Below, in pieces: positions 16,935-25,650 of a stretch of 64,000 bases of DNA. The DNA is taken from positions 2,232,001-2,296,000 of the forward strand of contig NZ_JAUSYC010000001.1 in assembly GCF_030816485.1 (NCBI RefSeq), read 5' to 3'. This DNA is from Arthrobacter sp. B1I2. Its GTDB lineage: Bacteria; Actinomycetota; Actinomycetes; Actinomycetales; Micrococcaceae. Position 1 is the first letter of the stretch, and each line of letters opens with the position of its first letter. Under the pieces are notes generated by a model. The model did no database searches. It was not told the origin of the DNA and saw only the letters and a list, made by a program, of their open reading frames with translations. The position numbers and the translations under genes are program-made.

Positions 16935-17337
16935 GTCCTGCTCCTGGTTCGGGTGCATGCCGTTCTTTGCGGAGCTTTTTGGCGCGATACTCGTCCCTTG
17001 ACATGCCGAAGGTGTACCAGGCTCCGAAACCACCCAGCATGATAGGAAACAATGCACCCCACTCGGGGTGCTCGCCATGCCTGAACGAGCCAAGGAACAG
17101 CACCGAAGAGCCGAGAAATACAAGCCCCAAAAAGGCGGACACAATTCCCATCCCCCACCATGTCCGGACCTGCGCTTGGCCCCTGCCAGGGGAGAACCCA
17201 ATCTCGTCGGCGGGGTAGCTGTGCAACGCTCCGGTGTCAGTCTTACGCAGCACCCGCTTTTCACCCCGGGCGAGCGCCGCCTTGTGCTCGGCGTACACGT
17301 CATCGTTCTGCCGCTCCCGGTCATCCTTGTGAATCAA
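16921..17337 (-). CDS. Small two-helix membrane protein, tandem paralogue 2
   Basis: 138 residues. KRVLRKTDTGALHSYPADEIGF precedes two hydrophobic helices (GMGIVSAFLGLVFLGSSVLFL and WGALFPIMLGGFGAWYTFGM) and the tail YRAKKLRKERHAPEP. The start is a TTG. TTG 17337 is preferred because GGAG lies 6 nt before it, although TTG 17343 is also in frame. It is separated from paralogue 1 by about 67 bp and overlaps paralogue 3 by 14 nt. It shares with its neighbours the pattern short acidic head, two helices, (K/R)LR-ER--P-P tail. No catalytic motif is seen. Confidence 0.75.
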   Translation of the reverse strand: MIHKDDRERQNDDVYAEHKAALARGEKRVLRKTDTGALHSYPADEIGFSPGRGQAQVRTWWGMGIVSAFLGLVFLGSSVLFLGSFRHGEHPEWGALFPIMLGGFGAWYTFGMSRDEYRAKKLRKERHAPEPGAGHVSQ

Positions 17338-17404
17338 GGCCAACTCCGATATTCAGACGGACACGGTGATGGCAGCGCCGGGCGCCGGCAGTGGGGCGCG
17401 GGCT

Positions 17405-17893
17405 TTATGGCGCTTCACCCGGAAAAGGATGGGTGCTCTCCGGGAAGTTGTCCCGTGTGACCGGTATGGAACCGGGGTGGGCCGTGTACCAGGCGCGCGC
17501 CTGGTCGTCCGTGACAACAACAGAGGGAGGGGGTAACCCCCGTTCCCGGCGAAGCCTGCGCGCCCGCAGTTCTCCCCGAAGAGATCGCATGGTGAGAAGC
17601 CACCCGCCGGTGCAGAGCACGGTAAAGATCAGGGAGAACAGGATCGCCCCAAGGTGCATGCCGACGACTCCCATGATGAGGAGGACCGGGGCCAATAGCG
17701 CTGGGATCGTCAGGAACGCAACCAGCAATGACATGCTGGCGATGCTGCGTGCTGTGTAATTGCCGAACGGCTGGGCACCGCCCACGCCCCATTCAGCTTC
17801 GGTGTAGGCGAAGATTTGGCGGTCCGCGTCTTGAGCAAAGAAATACGTGCGGTCGCTTCTTACTTTTCCAGTCGTCTTACTCTCCATCGCCAT
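17405..17893 (-). CDS. Small two-helix membrane protein, tandem paralogue 1
   Basis: 162 residues, the longest of the four. The segment TYFFAQDADRQIFAYTEAEWGVG matches the shared N-terminal motif (aromatic strand, then Y-T-(D/E)-(D/A)-E). Two helices (SMSLLVAFLTIPALLAPVLL and GAILFSLIFTVLCTGGWLL) are followed by ELRARRLRRERGLPPPSV and an extra C-terminal extension rich in Pro and Thr. Start is ATG 17893 or ATG 17887; either overlaps the upstream partner gene by 11-17 nt. It is the first membrane gene after the WXG protein and its cytosolic partner. Confidence 0.75.
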   Translation of the reverse strand: MAMESKTTGKVRSDRTYFFAQDADRQIFAYTEAEWGVGGAQPFGNYTARSIASMSLLVAFLTIPALLAPVLLIMGVVGMHLGAILFSLIFTVLCTGGWLLTMRSLRGELRARRLRRERGLPPPSVVVTDDQARAWYTAHPGSIPVTRDNFPESTHPFPGEAP

Positions 17894-18533
17894 CCCGTCG
17901 AGCCGTGGCGCGCACTTCCTTAAGGACGTGAAGCAAGGCCGTTTCATCCTCCGCCGCTGTTTGATCGCCTACGACGCCTTCTGCAACTGTGGCCCACACC
18001 CAGTGTTCGTTATCCCGTTTGACGACAAGTTCGGCGCTTCCTGCAGGTCCTTCAGTTCGGATACGTACCCCACCATTCGGGTGTTCCCGGAGATGCTCGC
18101 TTATCAAGTACGTTTCAGCGTTTTCCGCCGTAACACCTGAATCCTGTGGCACAGCGAACCACGTCAGCATAGTCCGCGGTTGAAACAGCAGCCTTGTTTT
18201 ATCGGATTCGAAATGCAGTACGGTGTCACCCAGCTCGCTGGACTTAAGGAGATCCAGCTGAGTCCATTGCACGGCATGGGCCAAGGTGTAGGCGACAACA
18301 TCCACACGGGAATCGAAGGTAACCACCGCATCCGACGCCACTTTAGCGAGCCCGCGTGCAATCAGGGATGATAGTCCAGCCCGGACGAGTCCAGCGTCTC
18401 TGGATTCATCGAGGAGTCTGAGCCGTTCTGCGCTGGTCAGCGACCCTGGTGTCTTCTGGAGTTGCAGAAGGTAGGCCATGTCTGCAATGCCGAATCCCAG
18501 GGAATAGTCTTCGGCATCCTTTACTTCCGTCAT
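17877..18533 (-). CDS. Hypothetical cytosolic protein downstream of WXG100-type gene (possible EspG-like chaperone)
   Basis: 218 residues, no membrane segment. It has a helical N-terminal part (SLTSAERLRLLDESRDAGLV then SLIARGLAKV), a middle VDVVAYTLAHAVQWTQLDLL, and beta-rich stretches (DTVLHFESDKTRLLFQP; GSAELVVKRDNEHWVWATV). Length and layout are reminiscent of ESX-associated EspG-type chaperones, but I cannot confirm homology. Start is ATG 18533, because AGAGGAAA lies 7 nt upstream. A GTG at 18563 overlapping the WXG stop as GTGA is the alternative. It sits directly between the WXG gene and paralogue 1, so it is a natural partner, chaperone or immunity candidate. Confidence 0.6.
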   Translation of the reverse strand: MTEVKDAEDYSLGFGIADMAYLLQLQKTPGSLTSAERLRLLDESRDAGLVRAGLSSLIARGLAKVASDAVVTFDSRVDVVAYTLAHAVQWTQLDLLKSSELGDTVLHFESDKTRLLFQPRTMLTWFAVPQDSGVTAENAETYLISEHLREHPNGGVRIRTEGPAGSAELVVKRDNEHWVWATVAEGVVGDQTAAEDETALLHVLKEVRATARRDGDGE

Positions 18534-18559
18534 TGTTGCTTTCCTCTCGTTGCGGCCAC

Positions 18560-19528
18560 TCACCAGCCGAAGAAGTTTTTCACGTCATCGGTGGCGTTCT
18601 TGGCGCTGTCCTCGAAGAAGTTGCCGAGACCGTCGAAGGTGTCGTCGATGGCATCCCTGGCACCCGGGATCAGCTCTACTGCTGCCCAGGCCCCACTGAT
18701 TACCATGCAGGAGACGCCAATCGGCGGAGGTGCGAAGGACAAGGCCCCCAATACTGCCTTTGTCCCGGACCGTAATGCATCGCCGGTTTCGCCTTCTTGA
18801 ATGGCATTCACTGTATCGAGCCCGTCCAGTCCAACGCCCACGACACCCAGCGCATGGCCTGCGGAATTGAGCCCGAACTTAGCGAACTTCCCAATTTCGG
18901 CCCCGTCCATCCCGCGGGTCATTTGAGCAAAATCGCCAAACTTTCCGCTTAGAAGATCCGGTGACCCTGAAAAGAAACCCCGCAGCGGATCTTGTCGCTC
19001 CGCCGCATCCCAGAGCGCTTTCTTCCAGATCTTGCCGGGAGCGTCAGCTACCTCGTCCCCGTAGACATTTGCGAACTGCGTAATGTCGCGTAGGCCAAGT
19101 GGAACGGTCTTCAGACCCAGGACGCCGTTGTAGGCATCCCATCCGCTGCGGAATGGCGAATCACCGTTCGATATCCACTCCGGGCCCCAGGGAACAAACG
19201 CAGATGACGGAACAGCAACTGATAGGCCAGGCCTTCCGCCGGACCCGCCCGCACCCGCGGTACTGGCCTTCTCTTGCTCGTCGGCGTTCTTCAGCAGCAG
19301 CTTTGATTCCTGCTGGAGACGCGAGACCGTCTGCTGCAGGAGGGCCCGGTGGTTGCTGTTCCAGTCGGACCGGAAGCGCGAGGCATCCTGGCCCTTCCAG
19401 GCCGGATTGTTGTTAATCTGGCTGCTCAGCTGCGTTGACTGCTGCTGCAGCAGGTCCGCGGTCCTGCTGAACTGCTGCGCGAGGGTACGCAGTTGCTCGA
19501 CGTCGGCGCCCCACAAAGTTCCTGCCAT
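18560..19528 (-). CDS. Long WXG100-type protein with hydrophobic C-terminal domain (putative type VII substrate)
   Basis: 322 residues. Residues 1-95 form a helical hairpin of the WXG100/ESAT-6 type: MAGTLWGADVEQLRTLAQQF, the WKG turn at about W44-G46 (NNPAWKGQDASRF), then a second long helix with heptad-like Leu and Gln. After a Gly/Ser linker the C-terminal part has small-residue-rich hydrophobic stretches, HALGVVGVGLDGLDTV (about 230) and KAVLGALSFAPPPIGVS to ISGAWAAVELIPG (265-300), and ends NFFEDSAKNATDDVKNFFGW. Such an N-terminus directs export by type VII/ESX systems. The C-terminus could insert in membranes. ATG 19528 is chosen because GGGGGGA precedes it by 6 nt. No EccC-type ATPase is in the window. 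GC looks lower here (33 of 60 bases in row 18001). Confidence 0.8.
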   Translation of the reverse strand: MAGTLWGADVEQLRTLAQQFSRTADLLQQQSTQLSSQINNNPAWKGQDASRFRSDWNSNHRALLQQTVSRLQQESKLLLKNADEQEKASTAGAGGSGGRPGLSVAVPSSAFVPWGPEWISNGDSPFRSGWDAYNGVLGLKTVPLGLRDITQFANVYGDEVADAPGKIWKKALWDAAERQDPLRGFFSGSPDLLSGKFGDFAQMTRGMDGAEIGKFAKFGLNSAGHALGVVGVGLDGLDTVNAIQEGETGDALRSGTKAVLGALSFAPPPIGVSCMVISGAWAAVELIPGARDAIDDTFDGLGNFFEDSAKNATDDVKNFFGW

Positions 19529-19635
19529 CAGTATTCCCCCCAATATTCAGCAGCCGCCCAGAGTGCTGCAGGCCCAGCCTAAGGCAAGGCCACAGCTCCC
19601 GCGATGGGGTGCCCTCCCCATGCGACCAAAGCCGG

Positions 19636-19854
19636 CTAACCCCGGTCTGATTCCTCCAGCACGGCAGCCTTCCGGGCGCGCAGCGCAAAGAAAGCGCCGA
19701 ACGCGAAGACCTGCGTCACCACCACCAGCACAATCGCGCCGGCGATCTTGTTCCCGCCCAGGATCATGGTCAACCCCACGATCGCGGACAGGAGCGCCAG
19801 CAGGGGCAGCAGCATGTAGCCCAGGACAAACAGGGTTTCGGGTTTCTTCAGCAT
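19636..19854 (-). CDS. Small two-helix membrane protein downstream of folA
   Basis: 72 residues with two hydrophobic helices (LFVLGYMLLPLLALLSAIVGLTMIL, and AGAIVLVVVTQVFAFGAFFAL) and a charged tail RARKAAVLEESDRG. It starts 4 bp after the folA stop and is read as the third gene of the thyA-folA unit. Function is unknown. It is not related in sequence to the four small membrane proteins of the neighbouring WXG locus, although it also has two helices. Confidence 0.75.
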   Translation of the reverse strand: MLKKPETLFVLGYMLLPLLALLSAIVGLTMILGGNKIAGAIVLVVVTQVFAFGAFFALRARKAAVLEESDRG

Positions 19855-19858
19855 GTTC

Positions 19859-20443
19859 CTAGCCCTCGATCCGTGACCATTTGGTGAATCGGTAGCGCGT
19901 GCCGTTGGCGGCGGTCAGCCAGCCGTCCGGCGGGACGGAGGCGGACGCCTCCCAACTGGGGCCAAGCTCGGGAGCGAAGGTGTCGCCGTCGGCCTTCAGA
20001 TCGATGGTGGTGACCACCGCGACATTGGCGAGATCCGTGGACTGGCGGAAGACCTCACCACCGCCCAGGATCCAGACCGTTTCGCCGCCGTCGACAAACT
20101 GCGACTCAAGGAGCGCGTCGTCCAGGGAGGGAACCACGACGGCGCCCTCCGCCTCAGGCGTGCCGGCCCAGCTTTTCTGCCGGGTAATCACGATGTTCGT
20201 GCGCCCGGGCAAGGGGCGGTACTTGTCCGGGAAGGACAACCAGGTCTTGCGTCCCATGATGACCGGGTGCCCGGTGGTGAGGCGGGTGAAGTGCTTCAGG
20301 TCCTCGGGCAGGTGCCAGGGCATGTCCCCGTCCTTGCCAATGACGCCGTCGGACGTCTGCGCCCACACCAGGCCCACGCCGGTGACGGAGGCAGCCAGTT
20401 CCTCCGTGAAGGACTGGGGATCGGTGAAGTTTTCGGTGCTCAT
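19859..20443 (-). CDS. folA: Dihydrofolate reductase
   Basis: 194 residues. It reduces dihydrofolate to tetrahydrofolate with NADPH, regenerating the cofactor oxidised by thymidylate synthase. [29 protein letters not shown], spread over residues 24-52, is the DHFR signature with the catalytic acidic residue in [22 protein letters not shown] and WILGGGEVF are the other conserved blocks. The N-terminus has about 20 extra residues before the fold. Its ATG overlaps the thyA stop by 4 nt (ATGA), so the two are translationally coupled. Confidence 0.96.
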   Translation of the reverse strand: MSTENFTDPQSFTEELAASVTGVGLVWAQTSDGVIGKDGDMPWHLPEDLKHFTRLTTGHPVIMGRKTWLSFPDKYRPLPGRTNIVITRQKSWAGTPEAEGAVVVPSLDDALLESQFVDGGETVWILGGGEVFRQSTDLANVAVVTTIDLKADGDTFAPELGPSWEASASVPPDGWLTAANGTRYRFTKWSRIEG

Positions 20444-21243
20444 ACGGCGATCGGTGCCTTGATGGTGGGGTGGTGCTTGTAGCCAACCACTTCGAAGTCT
20501 TCCAGCGTGTAGTCGAAAATGGACTCCGGCTTGCGGTTGATCCTCAGCTGCGGGTACTCGTAGGGCTCACGCTCCAGCTGCTTGAGGACCTGGTCCATAT
20601 GGTTCTCGTAAATGTGCACATCCCCGCCGGTCCAGACGAACTCACCCGGCTCAAGCCCCACCTGCTGGGCAATCATGCAGGTCAGCAGCGCGTAGGAGGC
20701 GATGTTGAACGGGACGCCCAGGAACATGTCCGCGGAGCGCTGGTAGAGCTGGCACGAGAGCTTCCCCTCTGCCACGTAGAACTGGAAGAACGCGTGGCAC
20801 GGCGGCAGCGCCATGTCGTTGAGCTCGGAAACATTCCAGGCGGAGACGAGGTGCCGGCGCGAGTCCGGGTTGGACTTGAGGTTCTCCACCACTTCGGCGA
20901 TCTGGTCGATGTGGCCGCCCTCGGGCGTTGGCCAGCTCCGCCACTGCACGCCGTATACCGGGCCCAGATCGCCGTCCTCGTCCGCCCATTCGTTCCAGAT
21001 GGTGACACCCTGGTCCTGCATCCACTTGATGTTGGTTTCGCCGCGCAGGAACCACAGGAGTTCCACCGCCACGGACTTGAAGTGGACCCGCTTGGTGGTG
21101 ATCAGCGGGAAGCTCTTTGAAAGGTCGAAGCGCATCTGGCGCCCGAAAACGCTGGTGGTTCCGGTGCCCGTGCGGTCCGATTTGTGCGTGCCGGAGGCCA
21201 GGACATCGCGCAGGAGGTCTTCATAAGGCGTTGGGATGCTCAC
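20440..21243 (-). CDS. thyA: Thymidylate synthase
   Basis: 267 residues, the usual length for ThyA. It converts dUMP to dTMP using methylene-tetrahydrofolate. Signatures are [19 protein letters not shown], the active site [12 protein letters not shown] with the nucleophilic Cys, [20 protein letters not shown], and the C-terminal [13 protein letters not shown]. It is cotranscribed with folA. The GTG start at 21243 has TAGACT (minus strand, 21250-21255) only 6 nt upstream and no Shine-Dalgarno, so the operon is probably transcribed as a leaderless mRNA. Confidence 0.97.
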   Translation of the reverse strand: MSIPTPYEDLLRDVLASGTHKSDRTGTGTTSVFGRQMRFDLSKSFPLITTKRVHFKSVAVELLWFLRGETNIKWMQDQGVTIWNEWADEDGDLGPVYGVQWRSWPTPEGGHIDQIAEVVENLKSNPDSRRHLVSAWNVSELNDMALPPCHAFFQFYVAEGKLSCQLYQRSADMFLGVPFNIASYALLTCMIAQQVGLEPGEFVWTGGDVHIYENHMDQVLKQLEREPYEYPQLRINRKPESIFDYTLEDFEVVGYKHHPTIKAPIAV

Positions 21244-21289
21244 GCCCCAAGTCTACTTTGAATGCCTGTTGACTCGCGGAGGGCCGGGC

Positions 21290-22258
21290 CTAGTCGTCGA
21301 ACGGCTTGAACTGCTCCACCGCGACCACCCGTTTCTTCCCGCCTTGGGCCACGTGGCACACCACCACTTCGCCGGGGGACAGATACGGTTCCTTCGCGGG
21401 CAGCAGCTTCGCGAGGTGTGATGGCATGTGCTCCGCCAGCTTCCTGAGCACGGTCGGCAGCGCGGGGCGGTGCGTGCAGACAACCACAGGCCGCTGCTTA
21501 TCGAAGAGGGATTCGATGACGGCCGCGGTCTTCTTGGGGCTGCGCTGGTGCTTGTGCTCGGTCAGGCCTTCCGCCAGTTTCACCTTGGCGCCCGTGGCCC
21601 GTGCGTAGGGGGCAACGGTGGCAACGCAGCGCAGCCACGGGCTGGTGACCACCCGCAGCGGCTTCCATGCCTGCAGCAGCCGGCCCACGGCCTGCGCCTG
21701 CCGGGTTCCGGTCGCCGCCAGCGGACGCTCACCCTCCGCCTTGGTCCAGGACGAGCGGGGCTTGGCTTTGGCATGGCGGAGCACCAGCAGCGGCCACGTG
21801 TCCAGCGTCCCCAGTTCGTGCGCGTCCCGCAGGTATTCAAGTGGCACGACGTCGGAGGGGTTGGACAACAGGCGGGCCGCCTTTTCGGGCGCGCACCACA
21901 TGACGCTGTCCACCTCCTTGCCGTCCGGAACCAGGGTGTCGCCGTTGACCTTGACGGCCCAGTAGTGGACCTTCTTGAGGCCGGAGGCCACGTGGTAGTG
22001 GATGGGAGGCAGGGGGATGCCCAGCGGCGCCCGGAGGCCGATCTCCTCCCACACCTCACGGACGGCGCATTCGGGGACCGTCTCGCCGGCGTCGATCTTT
22101 CCTTTGGGCCAGGACCAGTCGTCATAGCGGGGCCGGTGGATCAGCAGGACCTCGAGGCGGTCCTTGCCGGCCCGCCAGGGGATGGCACCGGCCGCAATTA
22201 CGGCTACGGGTTCCCCCGGGTGGTCAGTCTGGTCGGCTACGAGTGCATCGCTCGACAA
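21290..22258 (-). CDS. Nudix hydrolase-histidine phosphatase fusion (MutT1-like)
   Basis: 322 residues in two domains. Residues 15-140 are a Nudix hydrolase with the box GKIDAGETVPECAVREVWEE. Residues 155-310 are a histidine phosphatase domain starting at LLVLRHAKAK, with the second His in VVVCTHRPALP. This is the architecture of mycobacterial MutT1, which sanitises 8-oxo-GTP and diadenosine polyphosphates. The start appears to be TTG 22258; no ATG fits the domain start. It lies 9 bp downstream of ppk1, so it is probably cotranscribed with it. A role in nucleotide-pool and polyphosphate metabolism is likely. Confidence 0.92.
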   Translation of the reverse strand: MSSDALVADQTDHPGEPVAVIAAGAIPWRAGKDRLEVLLIHRPRYDDWSWPKGKIDAGETVPECAVREVWEEIGLRAPLGIPLPPIHYHVASGLKKVHYWAVKVNGDTLVPDGKEVDSVMWCAPEKAARLLSNPSDVVPLEYLRDAHELGTLDTWPLLVLRHAKAKPRSSWTKAEGERPLAATGTRQAQAVGRLLQAWKPLRVVTSPWLRCVATVAPYARATGAKVKLAEGLTEHKHQRSPKKTAAVIESLFDKQRPVVVCTHRPALPTVLRKLAEHMPSHLAKLLPAKEPYLSPGEVVVCHVAQGGKKRVVAVEQFKPFDD

Positions 22259-22267
22259 CGCGGCTGC

Positions 22268-24517
22268 CTATCGCCGGCTCAGGCTGCGTTGACGCGGCCG
22301 GGAGGCCAAGAGCCAGGACTGGACGTCTTCAAGCGGCTTGCCGTCCTCGGACAGGTGGTGCCGCGTCCAGCGGCCCTCGTTGTCCAGGTGCCAGCTGGAT
22401 GTTCCGGGGGCCATGTAGCGCTGCAGGAGGTCTAGGACGTAGGTGATGTCGTCCGCACTGGTCAACTGGACCAGTGCCTCCACCCTGCGGTCCAGGTTGC
22501 GGTGCATCATGTCGGCCGAGCCGATGTACACCACGGGATCCCCGCCGTTGGCAAAGGCGAACACCCGCGAGTGCTCCAGGAACCGGCCCAGGATCGAGCG
22601 GACGGTGATGTTGTCGCTCAGGCCGGGAACGCCGGGGCGCAGCGAGCAGATGCCGCGGACCACCACATCAACCTTGACCCCTGCCTGCGAGGCGCGGTAC
22701 AGCGAATCGATGATGGCCTCGTCCACCATCGAGTTCACCTTGATCTGCACCTGGCCGGGTACGCCTGCGCGGGCGTTGCGGATCTCGGTCTCGATCCGGT
22801 CGATCAGCCCCGACCGGACGGAACGGGGCGCCACCAGAAGCCGCTTGAAGGTGGACTTGGGCGCGTAGCCGGAGAGCTGGTTGAACAGCTTGGACAGGTC
22901 TTCACCCACCTGTTCATTCGCCGTCAGCAGGCCCAGGTCCTCGTAGTAACGGGCCGTACGCGGGTGGTAGTTGCCGGTGCCGATGTGGCAGTAGCGGCGA
23001 AGCCCGTCCACTTCCTGGCGGACCACTAGCGAGAGCTTGCAGTGCGTCTTCAGGCCAACGATTCCGTACACCACGTGCACGCCGGCCTGCTCCAGTTTGC
23101 GGGCCCAGGAGATGTTGGCCTGCTCATCGAACCGCGCCTTGATCTCCACCAGGGCCAGGACCTGCTTGCCGGACTCGGCGGCGTCGATCAGGGCGTCGAC
23201 AATCGGGGAGTCGCCGGAGGTCCGGTACAGGGTCTGCTTGATGGCCTGCACCTTCGGGTCCGCCGCTGCCTGTTCCAGGAACGCCTGCACAGAGGTGGAG
23301 AACGAATCGTACGGGTGGTGCAGCAGGATGTCGCGGCGGCGCATGGCGGCAAACACGTTCGCCGCCTTGGAGGTCTCGGACTCGTTCAGGTACCGCGAGG
23401 TGTGCGGGACGTGCTTGGGGTAGTGCAGGTCCGCCCGGTCGATCGCGGCGATCACTGACAGGCCCCGGAGGTCCAGCGGCGCCGGCACCGAGTACACCTC
23501 GGACTCCTCCACGCCCAGCTCGCGGATCAGCAGCGCCCTGATGTTGGGGTTGATGTCGTGGGTGACTTCCAGCCTGACCGGCGGGCCGAAGCGGCGGCGC
23601 AGGAGTTCCTTCTCCAGGGCCTGCAGGAGGTTCTCGGCGTCGTCCTCTTCCACCTCCACGTCCTCGTTGCGCGTGACGCGGAAAGTGTGGTGCTCCAGGA
23701 CCTCCATGCCCGCGAAGAGCTTGTCCAGGTGGACGGCGATGACTTCTTCAAGCGCGATGAACCGGGCCACGCGGCCGGGTACCGCTCCGGCGCGGGGACC
23801 GTCGATGGAGATCAGGCGGGGCAGCTGGTCCGGAACCTTGACGCGTGCGAAGAGTTCCTTGTCGCTGACCGGGTTCCGGACCACCACGGCAAGGTTCAGT
23901 GACAGGCCCGAGATGTAGGGGAACGGGTGGGCAGGGTCGACCGCCAGGGGGGTGAGGATGGGGAAGACTTTTTCCGCGAACATGACGCTGAGCTGCTGTT
24001 TGGCGGCGTCGTCCAGTTCGTCCCAGTGCATGAGGTGGATGTGCTCGTAGGCCAGGGCCGGGCGGATCTGATCGGCGTAGACCTCGGCGTGGCGTTCCTG
24101 GAGCCGGTGGGCTTCCTCGCTGATCCGCTCCAGCACCTCGACGGGGCTCAGGCCGGCGGGGGAGGGGACTGCGAGCCCGGTGGCGATGCGGCGCTTGAGG
24201 CCGGCCACGCGCACCATGAAGAACTCGTCCAGGTTGGAGGCGAAAATGGAGAGGAAGCTGACGCGCTCCAGCAGGTGCAGGGTGGGGTCCTCGGCCAGTT
24301 CCAGTACCCGCGAGTTAAAGGCGAGCCAGCTGAGTTCGCGGTCCAGGAACCGGTCCGGCCGGATGTCGCCCTCCGGCTGCAGGTTTGGAGCGAATTCCGG
24401 GATGTCGATGCGGTCCTGGGTGGCCCTGGACGCCGGCACCTCGGAGGAACCGAAGCGTGCCCGGACGGGCACCGCAACATCCTGGGACGTAGCTGTTCCG
24501 GAGGGTTCCGGGTTCAT
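22268..24517 (-). CDS. ppk1: Polyphosphate kinase 1
   Basis: 749 residues, slightly longer than the usual 690-730 because of an N-terminal extension of about 40 residues. It catalyses reversible transfer of the gamma phosphate of ATP to polyphosphate. Recognised blocks are [39 protein letters not shown], the [10 protein letters not shown] motif, the two HKD-like phosphohistidine regions ([19 protein letters not shown] and then [10 protein letters not shown]), and [21 protein letters not shown] lies at good spacing before the ATG. It heads a unit with the Nudix-phosphatase fusion. Confidence 0.96.
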   Translation of the reverse strand: MNPEPSGTATSQDVAVPVRARFGSSEVPASRATQDRIDIPEFAPNLQPEGDIRPDRFLDRELSWLAFNSRVLELAEDPTLHLLERVSFLSIFASNLDEFFMVRVAGLKRRIATGLAVPSPAGLSPVEVLERISEEAHRLQERHAEVYADQIRPALAYEHIHLMHWDELDDAAKQQLSVMFAEKVFPILTPLAVDPAHPFPYISGLSLNLAVVVRNPVSDKELFARVKVPDQLPRLISIDGPRAGAVPGRVARFIALEEVIAVHLDKLFAGMEVLEHHTFRVTRNEDVEVEEDDAENLLQALEKELLRRRFGPPVRLEVTHDINPNIRALLIRELGVEESEVYSVPAPLDLRGLSVIAAIDRADLHYPKHVPHTSRYLNESETSKAANVFAAMRRRDILLHHPYDSFSTSVQAFLEQAAADPKVQAIKQTLYRTSGDSPIVDALIDAAESGKQVLALVEIKARFDEQANISWARKLEQAGVHVVYGIVGLKTHCKLSLVVRQEVDGLRRYCHIGTGNYHPRTARYYEDLGLLTANEQVGEDLSKLFNQLSGYAPKSTFKRLLVAPRSVRSGLIDRIETEIRNARAGVPGQVQIKVNSMVDEAIIDSLYRASQAGVKVDVVVRGICSLRPGVPGLSDNITVRSILGRFLEHSRVFAFANGGDPVVYIGSADMMHRNLDRRVEALVQLTSADDITYVLDLLQRYMAPGTSSWHLDNEGRWTRHHLSEDGKPLEDVQSWLLASRPRQRSLSRR

Positions 24518-24647
24518 GGCTTCTCCTTTAGCTGGCGCTTTGGTGCCGGCGCTTCCGCCCCGCGCGGTTCCCTTTCAACCTTACAAGCATTCACCTGCGC
24601 CACGGCCCTTGTTTACACGGCGCGGGGCAGCGTTGTGGCCGCTCTGT

Positions 24648-25616
24648 TCACCCTGCCGCCGGGCCATACATGACGTCCATATCCCAGCGCGTAAAGCCGA
24701 GCCGCCGGTACAGGGCCACGGCTGCGGCATTGTCGGCGTCCACATAGAGCATGACCCCGTTCAACCCGGAGTCGCGGAGGTGCCTGATGCCCGCGATGGT
24801 CATTGCCTTGCCCAGGCCCATGCCCTGGGCTTCCGGCGCCACGCCCACCACATACACCTCGCCGATCGCCGGGTGCGAGCCGTGCCGGGGGTGGACCTTG
24901 GTCCAGTGGTAGCCCAGCAGGCGGCCGTCCCGGTCCTCGGCCAGGAAGAACCCGGCCGGATCGAACCAGTCCTCCGCCATGCGTGCCTCAAGGTCGGCCC
25001 GGGTGAGGTTCCCCTGTTCCGGATGGTGGGCGAAAGCCGCCCTGTTGGCGGCCAGCCAGGCGTCCTCGTCCTTGCCCGGCACAAAGGTGCGGATAGTTAT
25101 CCCGTCCGGGACGCCGGCGTCGGGCAGGTCCGTGCCCGCCGTCGTCATCCTCATCTTCCACAGCTCGCGCACCGGCGCGTACCCGTAGCGCGCCGCAAGG
25201 TCGGCAGCTGCCTCGTGGTTGCCGTGGGACCAGGCGTTCAGTCCGTCGAAGCCCCGGACTTCCTTGAGCGCGCCCACCAGCCGGTCCGCCACTCCCTGGT
25301 TCCGGTAGGAGGGGTGGACGGCGATTTCCAGGACGCCGCTCCCGTCCGGGTCCTCAACCACGACGGCGAAGCCCGCCAGATCCTGTCCGGTCGCCGGATC
25401 GGAATCCTCGTCGGGCGCATAAAGGGCCAGCGTCAGCAGTGTGTGCTCCGCGGAGTTCCCGGCGCGCATGGTGACCAGGGTCTGCTCGGAAATGGAAGGA
25501 TTTCCGTCCGATTCCTCGGCCGCGGCCAGGAGGTCGCGGCAGTCTTTCAGGAGCTGCTGGTCAACCCCGTCCCGGACGACATGGACGGGCCACTTCTGCG
25601 GATGCGCTGGAGTCAT
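24648..25616 (-). CDS. mshD: Mycothiol synthase MshD
   Basis: 322 residues with two tandem GNAT acetyltransferase domains. It catalyses the last step of mycothiol biosynthesis, acetylation of Cys-GlcN-Ins by acetyl-CoA. The second domain shows the acetyl-CoA loop VVGVAPEAQGMGLGKAMTIA and LYVDADNAAAVALYRRLGF. The first, degenerate domain has AVHPSYRNQGVADRLVGAL. Mycothiol is restricted to Actinobacteria, which helps place the organism. TAGCCT (minus strand, 25623-25628) lies 6 nt before the ATG, suggesting a leaderless message separate from the glnR-like gene upstream. Confidence 0.94.
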   Translation of the reverse strand: MTPAHPQKWPVHVVRDGVDQQLLKDCRDLLAAAEESDGNPSISEQTLVTMRAGNSAEHTLLTLALYAPDEDSDPATGQDLAGFAVVVEDPDGSGVLEIAVHPSYRNQGVADRLVGALKEVRGFDGLNAWSHGNHEAAADLAARYGYAPVRELWKMRMTTAGTDLPDAGVPDGITIRTFVPGKDEDAWLAANRAAFAHHPEQGNLTRADLEARMAEDWFDPAGFFLAEDRDGRLLGYHWTKVHPRHGSHPAIGEVYVVGVAPEAQGMGLGKAMTIAGIRHLRDSGLNGVMLYVDADNAAAVALYRRLGFTRWDMDVMYGPAAG

Positions 25617-25650
25617 GAGCCAAGGCTATACGCCGATGGCGCGCCGGGGC

